NCBI RefSeq assembly: GCF_019797845.1
Contig: NZ_CP081864.1
Coordinates: forward strand, 372,001 to 436,000
From: Symbiopectobacterium purcellii
GTDB lineage: Bacteria; Pseudomonadota; Gammaproteobacteria; Enterobacterales; Enterobacteriaceae
Length of the DNA stretch: 64,000 nucleotides
Reading direction: 5' to 3'
Under the pieces are notes generated by a model. It was not told where the DNA came from. It saw only the letters and a list, made by a program, of their open reading frames with translations, and did not search any database. Positions 20,601 through 28,955 of the stretch are shown in pieces (positions within the stretch are counted from its first letter, which is position 1; each line of letters starts with the position of its first letter). The position numbers and the translations under genes were made by a program.

Positions 20601-22243
20601 GTTATTCACTTCTTCCGCCGCAAACGGCGGCTGACCGCTGGTTATCCCGCCTCTGCCTCTATCTGCCGCTGGCCGCATTGCTGACGTTTTTTGGCGCGCC
20701 GATGCTCAGCATTTTGTGGCACAGCCTGCTCGACGATCGCAGCGGCACCTTTGGTGTGTCGAACTATCTGGCGCTGATGAACGCGCCGGGCGTCTGGCGT
20801 GCGATGTGGAACAGTCTGGTGCTGGGTGTCGTTACCACGCTGGTGACGCTGGTACTGGGGTTTATCGTCGCGTATGGGCTGGAATGCACCGCTATGCCGG
20901 CCAAACGCTTTATCGTCTTTGCCACGTCGCTGCCGGTATTGGCGCCATCGTTGGTGCTCGGTCTCGGGCTGATTTTTCTGCTCGGTCGTAACGGCATTGT
21001 GGGGAACCTGCTCGGCGTGCGCCTCAATATCTACGGTTTTTGGGGATTACTGATCGCCAACGTGCTGTATGCCTTGCCGCAGGCTATCTTGATCATTCGC
21101 GTCACGCTGCGCCAAAGCGATACACGACAGTATGAGGCGGCGAATGTGCTGGGTGCCAAGGACTGGCGGCAGTTTCTGGACATCACCCTGCCGGGCGTGC
21201 GCTACGGCATTTTGAGTGCGGCCTTTGTGGTGTTTACCATCACCATCACCGATTTTGGTAATGCGGTGGTGATTGGCGGTGATTTCTCGGTGTTGGCGAC
21301 GGAGATTTACAGTCAGGTCAGCGGGCAAATGAAGTTTGGCATGGGGGCCGTGGTCGGGATTCTGTTACTGCTACCTGCAGCGGCATCCATCTGGATCGAG
21401 CGTGCCGCTTCGCGTCGCCAGAAAACCATTGGCACGTCATCCGCCATCCCGCATGTTCCTCAACCATTGCAACGCCGCGATATTCCGTTTTATCTGGTGA
21501 ATATGACCATTGCACTGTTGATTGTGACAGTTATTGCCACGGTGGTGATTGCCAGCATGATTCGCCTGTGGCCTTATCGCTTGGATTTGACGCTTAAGCA
21601 TTACAACATCGATCTTGCCGGGGGGGATGCACCGCTCTGGACATCCATCTGGATCTCGGCGTTAGCGGCGGTGATTGGCACGCTGCTGCTGTTTTTGCTG
21701 ACGTTTGGCATTCGTCGCCAGCCGGGGAAAAGCGCGGATTTTGCCGCGTTGCTCAGCGCACTGCCCGTGGGCGTACCGGGGCTGGTGCTCGGGCTATCGT
21801 ATGTGTTCACGTTCAACACCGCCGATCTGCCGTGGGGGATGTTGTATGGCTCGGCGATTCTGGTGGCGCTGTGTAACTACTACCATTATCACACGCAAGG
21901 GTATACCACGATGATGATGGGGATGCGCAATGTGCCTAACGCCATGGAGGATGCCACCACCGTGCTGGGCGGCGGCGTGGTGCGTATCCTGCGCGATGTG
22001 TATTTGCCTGCCATGCGACTGACCCTGATCTCTGTCGCCATGTTCCTGTTTATGCGCTCCATGGTCACGCTCTCTGCGGTGATTTTTCTGGTGACGCCGT
22101 CGCTACCGCTCGGAGCGGTAACCGTGATGCGCCTGGATGAAGCGGGTTTCACCTCGCAGGCAGCGGCTTTTTCTACGTGCATCATGGGGATTGTCGCTAT
22201 AATGGCGCTGCTGCTTCATCTCTTGACGGGGAAACGCCAATGA
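20597..22243 (+). CDS. Fused two-domain ABC permease, aminoethylphosphonate/ferric type
   Basis: A 548-residue membrane protein containing two complete permease domains. Each has about six helices and an EAA loop (YEAANVLGAKDWRQFLDITLPG in the first half; MEDATTVLGGGVVRILRDVYLPA in the second). A single fused permease accompanied by one binding protein and one ATPase is the layout of the FbpB and putative PhnU2-type importers. The ATG at 20597 overlaps the ATPase stop. The DeoR regulator gene begins 37 bases after the stop, so the four genes are probably co-transcribed. Confidence 0.85.
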   Translation: MSYSLLPPQTAADRWLSRLCLYLPLAALLTFFGAPMLSILWHSLLDDRSGTFGVSNYLALMNAPGVWRAMWNSLVLGVVTTLVTLVLGFIVAYGLECTAMPAKRFIVFATSLPVLAPSLVLGLGLIFLLGRNGIVGNLLGVRLNIYGFWGLLIANVLYALPQAILIIRVTLRQSDTRQYEAANVLGAKDWRQFLDITLPGVRYGILSAAFVVFTITITDFGNAVVIGGDFSVLATEIYSQVSGQMKFGMGAVVGILLLLPAAASIWIERAASRRQKTIGTSSAIPHVPQPLQRRDIPFYLVNMTIALLIVTVIATVVIASMIRLWPYRLDLTLKHYNIDLAGGDAPLWTSIWISALAAVIGTLLLFLLTFGIRRQPGKSADFAALLSALPVGVPGLVLGLSYVFTFNTADLPWGMLYGSAILVALCNYYHYHTQGYTTMMMGMRNVPNAMEDATTVLGGGVVRILRDVYLPAMRLTLISVAMFLFMRSMVTLSAVIFLVTPSLPLGAVTVMRLDEAGFTSQAAAFSTCIMGIVAIMALLLHLLTGKRQ

Positions 22244-22280
22244 CCGCCGTTTACGCCTTTACGCCAGAGAATCACTATTC

Positions 22281-23051
22281 ATGCTAGAAGAGACTCGCTT
22301 ACACCGTATTCGCGCGCTGCTGTCCACGTTGAATCGTGTCAGTACGGAAAAAATCATCCAGCATCTCGGTGTCTCGCGAGAGACGGTGCGGCGCGACATT
22401 CTGAAGCTCGAATCCATGGGCGTGTTACGCCGCGTCCACGGCGGGATTGTCGCGACATCGCTGGAGCCTGAACCGCCGCTGTCGGTGCGCAATGCGGTGC
22501 GTGAAAAAGAGAAGCAGGATATTGCCCGTGCCGCGGTGCAGCAGCTTAGCGCTGGGCAAACGCTGTTTATTGACGCGGGCAGCACCACGGCGCTGTTGGC
22601 CGATGAGCTGCTGTCGATGCCGGGCATGACGGTGATAACCAATAGCCTGAGTGTTGCGCTGAAGCTGACCACGGCGGAATCGACGATGCACCATGAGGTG
22701 ATTCTGTTGGGTGGCCATATGGGGCCGTCCATGCAGGCCACCAGCGGTGATTTGACGGTGAGCGAGATCCAGCGCTACCGCGCTGACGTTGCGCTGTTGT
22801 CACCGGTGGGGATCACCAGCGCTTCGGGCGCCAGCAGTTTTGCGCACCATGAAGCTGCCATTGCCCGTGCCATGGTCAAGAATGCCAAAACGCGTATTAT
22901 CTTGGCGGACAACAGCAAGATAGGGGTTACTAGTCGAGTGATTTACGCGACACCGCAGGAAATCGATATCATCATTACCGATGCCAGTGCGGCCGCGAAA
23001 CCTGAATGGGAACTGCTTCTGGCGCAGTGTGCCCACGCCATCGTGACGTAA
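22281..23051 (+). CDS. DeoR-family transcriptional regulator of the adjacent importer/PLP enzyme cluster
   Basis: A 256-residue protein with an N-terminal helix-turn-helix (STEKIIQHLGVSRETVRRDILKLE, the DeoR signature) and the C-terminal sugar-phosphate-isomerase-like sensor domain (LFIDAGSTTALLADEL). DeoR proteins generally sense phosphorylated metabolites, which fits import of a phosphorylated or phosphonate compound. Being the last gene of the importer operon, it probably autoregulates and binds the GCAC/GTGC palindromes at 18191-18417. It converges on the next locus with only 11 bases between stops. Confidence 0.88.
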   Translation: MLEETRLHRIRALLSTLNRVSTEKIIQHLGVSRETVRRDILKLESMGVLRRVHGGIVATSLEPEPPLSVRNAVREKEKQDIARAAVQQLSAGQTLFIDAGSTTALLADELLSMPGMTVITNSLSVALKLTTAESTMHHEVILLGGHMGPSMQATSGDLTVSEIQRYRADVALLSPVGITSASGASSFAHHEAAIARAMVKNAKTRIILADNSKIGVTSRVIYATPQEIDIIITDASAAAKPEWELLLAQCAHAIVT

Positions 23052-23062
23052 CCAGCAACGGT

Positions 23063-23824
23063 TTACGCCGTCGCTGGCACTTCAGCGTGTTGCAGTGCTT
23101 CTCCCAATGCTTGTCTGTGAGCCAGTAACGTCTGGCTGGTGCGATCGCGCGGGTAGGGCAGCGAAATGGGCAATAGCGCGCTGATACGCCCCGGTCTGGG
23201 CGACATCACCACCACGCTGTCGGCCAGAAAGACCGCCTCTTCCACGTCATGAGTTACCAGCAGAATGGTCAGCGTGGTATGACGCCGGATCTCGGCCAGC
23301 CGATGCTGTAGCTGCTGTTTGGTCATGGCATCGAGCGCACCAAACGGCTCGTCGAGCAACAGTATTTTGGGGCGCGAGGCTAACCCGCGCGCGATGGCCA
23401 CGCGCTGCGCCATGCCGCCTGACAACTGATGTGGCCAGGCATTGGCAAAGTCTTCTAATCCCATGATCTCAAGATAGTGCGCAATCTGCTGTTCGGATTG
23501 TGCGGCGGAAAGGGGCAGGTTAATCATCCCCAGACGAATATTTTCCTTCACACTTAACCACGGGAACAGCCGTGGCTCTTGAAACACCAGACTGACGTCA
23601 GGATGAATGCCCGCCAGCGGTTGCCCATCAATGGTAATTGAACCTTGCTGCGCCTGCTCCAGCCCGGCGGCCAGCCGCAATAATGTCGATTTGCCACAGC
23701 CACTGCTGCCGATAATGGCGACCAGTTCGCCGGGTGCCAACGACAGCGAGACATCCTGCAACACCGTGAAGGGCTGATGTTGTACGGTAAATTGCTTGGT
23801 AATGTGATGAAATTGCAAAGGCAT
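23063..23824 (-). CDS. NitT/TauT-class ABC transporter ATP-binding protein
   Basis: A 253-residue ATPase like SsuB/TauB, with Walker A GSSGCGKST, signature LSGGMAQRVAIARGL and Walker B ILLLDEPFGALDAMT. The Q-loop segment VFQEPRLFPWLSVKENIRLG is typical of the sulfonate/nitrate/taurine class. It has an AAGGAGA site and is the last gene of the tonB-exbB-exbD-permease-ATPase series. It probably works with the divergently encoded binding protein (27861-28868). Confidence 0.88.
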   Translation of the reverse strand: MPLQFHHITKQFTVQHQPFTVLQDVSLSLAPGELVAIIGSSGCGKSTLLRLAAGLEQAQQGSITIDGQPLAGIHPDVSLVFQEPRLFPWLSVKENIRLGMINLPLSAAQSEQQIAHYLEIMGLEDFANAWPHQLSGGMAQRVAIARGLASRPKILLLDEPFGALDAMTKQQLQHRLAEIRRHTTLTILLVTHDVEEAVFLADSVVVMSPRPGRISALLPISLPYPRDRTSQTLLAHRQALGEALQHAEVPATA

Positions 23825-23843
23825 GACGTCTCCTTAATGTCGG

Positions 23844-25427
23844 TTACTGGAAGCGCCAGGCGGTCAGGCGACGTTCAGCGAAGGTGATCAGGCGGGAAAA
23901 CAGTGCGGCGACCAGCGCGATCAACACCACGCCAGCAATAATCCGATCGGATGCCAGCAATTGTTGAGCACGAATCATCATGCCCCCCAACCCCGCACCA
24001 GACGGAATGAAATCTTCAGCACCAATTGCGCCTGTCCAGGCGTGCATCAGCGCCAGCCGCAGGCCGGAGAACACCGGTGGCATCACCGAAGGCAGCACCA
24101 ACTTGCTTAAGGTGCGGTGCGGAGAAAGACGTAACACATACGCGGCTTCACGCAGCGTTGGCGGTAATTGCGCAATCCCCTGACGCGTGGCAAGTAGTAG
24201 CGGAAAGAAGGCCGCGACAGCCACGAACACCACCTTGGCGGTGTCATCCAGCCCGAACCAGGCGGTGATCAGCGGCAGCCAGGCGAAGAGCGCTACGCTG
24301 CGCACGGCGGAAAGTACCGGGCTGAATAGCCGATCGGCGAGTGGCAAACCGCCGAGCAAGGCTCCAGCACCGATGCCAAGCAGGCTGCCGAGCAGAAATC
24401 CTTGCAGCGCGTGTGTCAGGCTGGCAAGCAGATCGGTGCGCAAATCCCCCTGGGTTAATCCCTCCACCAACGTCTCAACCACGTGCTGTGGTGCTGGCAG
24501 AAAGGCGGTGTTAAACCAGGCAAGCTGGCTGCCCATGCTCCACAACAGCAATAGCGTTAGCGGCGCATACCAGGGCGTTAACGAGGTGAAGGCGACACTG
24601 GGGCTTAGGCTGTCTCGCCCTAACACCGGCGCGGGCCAGTGAATCCAGCGCTGCTCCAGCCTGAGCAGCAACCGTTCCCCCAAATACCCACACAGGCCGA
24701 TAATCAGAATGCAGACAAACACAAAATCCAACATAAACAGTTGGCGGCTTTGTACCAGCAGGTAACCCAGCCCTTCACTCGAGGCGAGCAGTTCGACGGC
24801 AATCAGCGACACCCAGCCCTGCGAGAATGCCAGCCGGACGCCGGTCATGACGTAAGGCAACATCGTCGGGATAATCAGACGACGTAAAAATAGCGTGGGA
24901 GGAAGACGCAGGCTGCGTGCCATCTCATACAGCTTTTGCGGTGTTTGTTGAATGCCAGCACAGGTGTAGAGCGTGACCGGAACGGTGATGGATTTGATCA
25001 ATATCGCCAGCTTTAGCGCTTCTCCGATACCCAGCAGCAGCATCAACAGCGGGATCCAGGCCAGCGTAGGAATTTGCGCCACCACGGTGAACAGCGGCAT
25101 AAACAGCGAATGACTGCGGCGGTGTAAACCGAACAGGCAACCCAACAGCAGACCGCACAGGATGCCGCCACCAAGGCCGATAAACAAGCGTGCCAGGCTG
25201 ATGGGCAACTGGTGTAGCAACTCTTCAGGGATAAAGGTTAATGCGCCGCTGGCAACGGTCAGCGGAGAGGGCAGGATCTGTTCTGACATCCACTGATGAC
25301 GGCTGGCCAGCCACCACACGGCGAGCAGCAGCAACGGGACCAGCCAGGCGCTGTAACCGGCGTCGGAAAAGCGGTACGGCAGGGGGGAAACCGCCCCTGT
25401 CCGTGGCGCCTGTTGAGGGATCATCAT
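23844..25427 (-). CDS. Fused two-domain NitT/TauT-class ABC permease
   Basis: A 527-residue inner-membrane protein with two SsuC/TauC-like permease domains in tandem. EAA-type loops appear twice (YEMARSLRLPPTLFLRRLIIP and REAAYVLRLSPHRTLSKLVLP, each followed by the usual G-(V/L)-R-L motif). Usual family members are about 260 residues and act as dimers, so the fusion provides both halves as one chain. It lies 18 bases downstream of exbD, so outer-membrane energising genes and inner-membrane transport genes are one transcription unit. Substrate unknown. Confidence 0.87.
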   Translation of the reverse strand: MMIPQQAPRTGAVSPLPYRFSDAGYSAWLVPLLLLAVWWLASRHQWMSEQILPSPLTVASGALTFIPEELLHQLPISLARLFIGLGGGILCGLLLGCLFGLHRRSHSLFMPLFTVVAQIPTLAWIPLLMLLLGIGEALKLAILIKSITVPVTLYTCAGIQQTPQKLYEMARSLRLPPTLFLRRLIIPTMLPYVMTGVRLAFSQGWVSLIAVELLASSEGLGYLLVQSRQLFMLDFVFVCILIIGLCGYLGERLLLRLEQRWIHWPAPVLGRDSLSPSVAFTSLTPWYAPLTLLLLWSMGSQLAWFNTAFLPAPQHVVETLVEGLTQGDLRTDLLASLTHALQGFLLGSLLGIGAGALLGGLPLADRLFSPVLSAVRSVALFAWLPLITAWFGLDDTAKVVFVAVAAFFPLLLATRQGIAQLPPTLREAAYVLRLSPHRTLSKLVLPSVMPPVFSGLRLALMHAWTGAIGAEDFIPSGAGLGGMMIRAQQLLASDRIIAGVVLIALVAALFSRLITFAERRLTAWRFQ

Positions 25428-25445
25428 GCTGGCGTTCCGCGTGGG

Positions 25446-25847
25446 TTATTTCTGGGTCAACAGGGAAAGGCGCGTAATCCCTGCCTGCTCCACATCGGCC
25501 AACAACGCGGCAACCTCGCCGTAGTTGGCCTCTTTGTCTGCCTGCACCTGTACCACCAGATTGGCATTATTTGCTTTGGCCTGTTGCAAGTGGGCAGCCA
25601 ACCGATCGCGTGGGAAAGGATCTTTATTGATAAACAACTGCTGCTGGGCATCAATGCTGATCACCAAGGGATCGGTTCGCTCGGCAGGCGCGACGGCCGC
25701 GGTTTTTGGTAACTGCACCGGAATCGCGTTGGTCAACATCGGTGCCGTGACGATAAACACCACCAAGAGCACCAGCATCACGTCTACCAGCGGGGTAATG
25801 TTCATTTCACTCATCATGTCGTCATCACTACGAGAGGCGAAAGCCAT
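25446..25847 (-). CDS. exbD: ExbD-family energy-transducing protein
   Basis: A 133-residue protein with a short cytoplasmic start, one transmembrane helix and a periplasmic domain. The functional membrane aspartate is D22 in NITPLVDVMLVLLVVF, equivalent to D25 of E. coli ExbD. With ExbB it uses the proton gradient to energise TonB. The gene directly follows exbB. The TonB-ExbB-ExbD set here is extra to any housekeeping set and is presumably devoted to the local receptor. Confidence 0.92.
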   Translation of the reverse strand: MAFASRSDDDMMSEMNITPLVDVMLVLLVVFIVTAPMLTNAIPVQLPKTAAVAPAERTDPLVISIDAQQQLFINKDPFPRDRLAAHLQQAKANNANLVVQVQADKEANYGEVAALLADVEQAGITRLSLLTQK

Positions 25848-25848
25848 A

Positions 25849-26547
25849 TCACACCACCTCCCTGATGTTTTTTACACTATAAGGCGTCGCGGATTGTGGT
25901 GTTACCTGAAAGTCGTGCGCCTGCAACAGGCTGAAAATATCGTGGGCGAAATCATCCATGTCTGCTATCGCCAGTTTCAAACGCCGCAAAAAATAGTTAT
26001 AAATCAATACCGCAGGAACGGCGACGGCAATACCAATGCCGGTTGCAATCAGGGCATTACCGATGGGGCCCGCAACGGTATCCAGACTGGCTGAGCCAGA
26101 CAGCCCAATTTGTTGTAGCGCTGCCATGATGCCCCACACTGTGCCGAACAGGCCGATAAACGGCGATGTGGTACCGACACTGGCCAGCACGGCAAGTCCG
26201 GTTTCCAACGTGCGGCGCTCGCGTTGGATCTGCTGTTGCAATGCGCGTTCTACGCGATCGGGCAGATGAAGCCCGGGTGTGAGTTTACCGTTTACGGGTT
26301 GTGGCGCTTGCAGAGCGGCTTGGGCGAGGTTCGCGAACGCGCCGGTTTCAGCAATACTGTGGCTCAGCGAGTGGCTCAGATCGTCCTGTTGCCAAAAAAG
26401 GGCACGAAATTGCCGAGCGCGCCGTTGTAAACGGCGGTATTGCAGTAGTTTTAGTACACCGAGCGTCCAGGTCAGCACGGAGAACAGCAGTAACAGCAGA
26501 ATAACGCCCCCTTCAGGGGAAAGGAGTTCTACGTGTCCGAAAGTCAT
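25849..26547 (-). CDS. exbB: ExbB-family proton channel protein
   Basis: A 232-residue protein with three membrane segments and the MotA/TolQ/ExbB signature (ATGIGIAVAVPAVLIYNYFLRR; GTVWGIMAALQQIG). It forms the proton channel that, with ExbD, drives TonB. I prefer the ATG at 26547; a GTG two codons earlier is also possible, given the GAGG just upstream. It starts 10 bases after the tonB stop. Confidence 0.92.
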   Translation of the reverse strand: MTFGHVELLSPEGGVILLLLLFSVLTWTLGVLKLLQYRRLQRRARQFRALFWQQDDLSHSLSHSIAETGAFANLAQAALQAPQPVNGKLTPGLHLPDRVERALQQQIQRERRTLETGLAVLASVGTTSPFIGLFGTVWGIMAALQQIGLSGSASLDTVAGPIGNALIATGIGIAVAVPAVLIYNYFLRRLKLAIADMDDFAHDIFSLLQAHDFQVTPQSATPYSVKNIREVV

Positions 26548-26557
26548 AACCACTACC

Positions 26558-27397
26558 TCATGAATTAAGCGAAAAATCGACGGGAACCACTACCCAACCG
26601 CTGACAGCCTGGCTACCGCGCCGTGCTGGAACAAAGGACCAGCGCAGCACCGTGTCTCGGGCGGCGTTGTCCAGTGCCGGATAGCCGCTGGATTTTTGGA
26701 TAGTTAATGTTTGTACCTTGCCATCGGGGCGTACCTGAACATTCAGCAATACCGTGCCTTCCTGACCGCGACTGATCGCCACGTCAGGGTAAGGTGGTGG
26801 AGGGTTGCGCAGGTAATCGGCGTTAGCCAGCGGTGGCGTCAGGGGCGCGTCCTGTGCCGCGTTGACGGTGGGCGCAGCTGTGGCGCTGGGGGCGTTATTG
26901 GCCGATGCGACAGGCTCCTGCCGCACGGGCCGCGGTGTGGGTTTACGCTTGGCCGGTGCGGCTTTGTTGACGGGCGGCGGCGTTTTCTTTTCCGGCGGTG
27001 CGGGAGTAACCGCATTGTCATCCACCGGTTTTACCGTTTCCTTTGGCTCTGGTTGCGCCACCGCTTCAGGTAACACGGCCTCTTCCGGGGGCGCCGTTTC
27101 TGCGACACTGGGCGGCGTCTCTACAGGGGGTGCCGCTGCCACCAACTCCACGCTCACGGGTTGTGGCTGTGCAGGCACAGTAACCGGCATATCCACAGCG
27201 CGTGCCAGCAGCGTCAGCACAATCGCATGTAGCGTCACAATGAGGATGACGGCCAATACGCGCTCCGGCGTCGAACTGTGCAGTATCGCCAGCCGTTGCA
27301 AGCGGAACCCTGCCAGAGAGGGCGATGTCAACGCTGTCTGAGCAACGTCATAAGAATACGGGCCGACATTATTTTCGGCATACACGAGTTGCGTCAT
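26558..27397 (-). CDS. tonB: TonB-like energy transducer
   Basis: A 279-residue protein: N-terminal cytoplasmic part of about 45 residues (longer than in E. coli TonB), one membrane helix with an internal histidine (VILIVTLHAIVLTLLA), a Pro/Glu/Lys-rich periplasmic spacer (about 80-170), and a C-terminal TonB domain (PYPDVAISRGQEGTVLLNV to the end). It spans the periplasm to pull open TonB-dependent receptors. It heads the operon with an AGGAG site and is divergent from the binding-protein and receptor genes. Since the neighbouring receptor gene is broken, it may now serve other receptors or be idle. Confidence 0.92.
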   Translation of the reverse strand: MTQLVYAENNVGPYSYDVAQTALTSPSLAGFRLQRLAILHSSTPERVLAVILIVTLHAIVLTLLARAVDMPVTVPAQPQPVSVELVAAAPPVETPPSVAETAPPEEAVLPEAVAQPEPKETVKPVDDNAVTPAPPEKKTPPPVNKAAPAKRKPTPRPVRQEPVASANNAPSATAAPTVNAAQDAPLTPPLANADYLRNPPPPYPDVAISRGQEGTVLLNVQVRPDGKVQTLTIQKSSGYPALDNAARDTVLRWSFVPARRGSQAVSGWVVVPVDFSLNS

Positions 27398-27860
27398 GAA
27401 TAATGACTCCTGACCGCGTTAATTTATCTATAGTCCGATTTTTCTCGCTCACTCATTAATGTCAAAGCATGTATTTGCATATGGATATGCATTAATGCGT
27501 TTATTTACAAGGCGCGTTATTTTCTCGGGGCTATTTATTACCCATGCAGCGTAAGGGAAATAATTGCGTTATCGCTAATGCATTCTTGGCATAGTTTTAT
27601 TTCACACGTTGCATACCGGATGAAAGCCGCCGTGTCGCCTGATTTATCTGATTAACTAACATAGAAATGCGTTTTTTGTATTAGTCAGTTTATTTGTCAG
27701 CGTTTACATCTGACAGGGAAATAATGTGATGCGATAGCGCGTTGTTCTATTCACTGCGGCGCTGTCGCCGCGACAGATAGGGAAAATACCATAACGTTTG
27801 ATGCAATGTTTCATGACAAGAAACGTTATGCGGGAAATGACAACCAGCGGATATATAAAT
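27398..27860. promoter_or_regulatory. Divergent regulatory region of the TonB/ABC uptake locus
   Basis: 463 AT-rich bases between tonB and the binding-protein gene, holding both promoters. Two notable symmetries: TGCATAT-GG-ATATGCA at 27476-27491, and ATAACGTTT (27791-27799) with its exact complement AAACGTTAT (27821-27829). The second lies just ahead of the binding-protein gene and could be an operator or leader hairpin. The local LysR protein is a possible ligand. No gene seen. Confidence 0.55.
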
Positions 27861-28868
27861 ATGACAAAACGAGGAAGAACGTGGGCATTGGCAGGGCTGC
27901 TGGCATTTGGGCTGGCAGCCGTAAGTGACGCATTGGCGCTGACTGAGATCCGCATTGCCGCGCCCGATATTGGCGCAGGTAGCAAACCCAGCGGCGGCGG
28001 ATTACTGGATGTGATTCATAGTCAACAATTGCTGGAACATGAATTTGCCAAGGACGGTATTACAGTGCGCTGGACCTTTATCAAAGGCGCTGGCCCCATT
28101 ATCAATGAAGCCTTTGGTAACCATCAGGTCGATGTGGCGTATCTGGGGGATCTGGCCAGTATCATAGGCCGCGCACGTGGGCTGGATACGCGTGTGATCG
28201 CGGTAGCATCGCGCGGCATTAACCACTATCTGGCGGTTGCCAAAGGCTCTGGCATCACGCAACTTGCCGATCTTAAAGGGAAACGTGTCGGCCTGTTTCG
28301 CGGTACTGCCGCTGAGCTGTCGTTTGTGAACGCACTGGATTCACAGGGGGTAAAACCCGCCGATATCAAAATCATTAACCTGGATTTTGCCGCGGCCAGT
28401 GCGGCGTTGGCGGCCGGACAAATTGATGCCACCTGGGGCGGCAGCAACACGCTCTCTCTGCGCGACAAGGGGCTGGCGGATATTCCGCTCTCAACGCGAG
28501 ACTTGCAAGGGGCTGGGCAATTAAGTGGTTTTGTGCTGGCGGATGGCGCTTTCGCCAATGCGAATCCGGAGATCATCAAACGCTTTGTGAAGGTGCAGCG
28601 AGAAGCGGCGGCTTGGGCCAGCGATGATAAAAACAAAGACGCGTTCATTGGTCTGCTGGCGACCCAATCTGGCTATCCGGAAAATATTCTGCGTGTGGAG
28701 TGGGATACCTTGCCCCCGTTATCAGAGCGGCTGTCTCCTGAGTTGGATGCCCCCTATGTGGCGAAATTGAAAAAAGCGGTGGAGCTGGCCTATGAAACGC
28801 GCCTGATTCGCCAACCTTTTGATGTGGATAGCTGGCTGGATAAACGTCACCTGCAAGCCACGCCCTGA
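27861..28868 (+). CDS. SsuA/NMT1-class periplasmic binding protein
   Basis: A 335-residue secreted protein with signal peptide MTKRGRTWALAGLLAFGLAA and probable cleavage after ALA. The mature domain has family motifs such as EIRIAAPDIG, VDVAYLGDLASIIGRA and GITQLADLKGKRVGLFRGT, typical of aliphatic-sulfonate/nitrate/taurine binding proteins. I chose the ATG at 27861, which begins the signal peptide; earlier in-frame ATGs add a polar leader. It is divergent from tonB and upstream of the broken receptor gene, giving the full outer-membrane-to-cytoplasm uptake route. The substrate might be a sulfonated or sulfated compound but is not shown by sequence. Confidence 0.83.
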   Translation: MTKRGRTWALAGLLAFGLAAVSDALALTEIRIAAPDIGAGSKPSGGGLLDVIHSQQLLEHEFAKDGITVRWTFIKGAGPIINEAFGNHQVDVAYLGDLASIIGRARGLDTRVIAVASRGINHYLAVAKGSGITQLADLKGKRVGLFRGTAAELSFVNALDSQGVKPADIKIINLDFAAASAALAAGQIDATWGGSNTLSLRDKGLADIPLSTRDLQGAGQLSGFVLADGAFANANPEIIKRFVKVQREAAAWASDDKNKDAFIGLLATQSGYPENILRVEWDTLPPLSERLSPELDAPYVAKLKKAVELAYETRLIRQPFDVDSWLDKRHLQATP

Positions 28869-28955
28869 TTCTTTCGTTTCCTCATTCTTCTATTACGCCC
28901 TTATTGCCGTGGCATTCACGGCAATAGGCACCCTTTTGTCTGTGCGGAGTCACAC

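Noticed and set aside
22229..22290. Short peptide frame between the permease and DeoR genes
   Set aside because: Only about 15 codons, overlapping both neighbours' ends; nothing supports translation.
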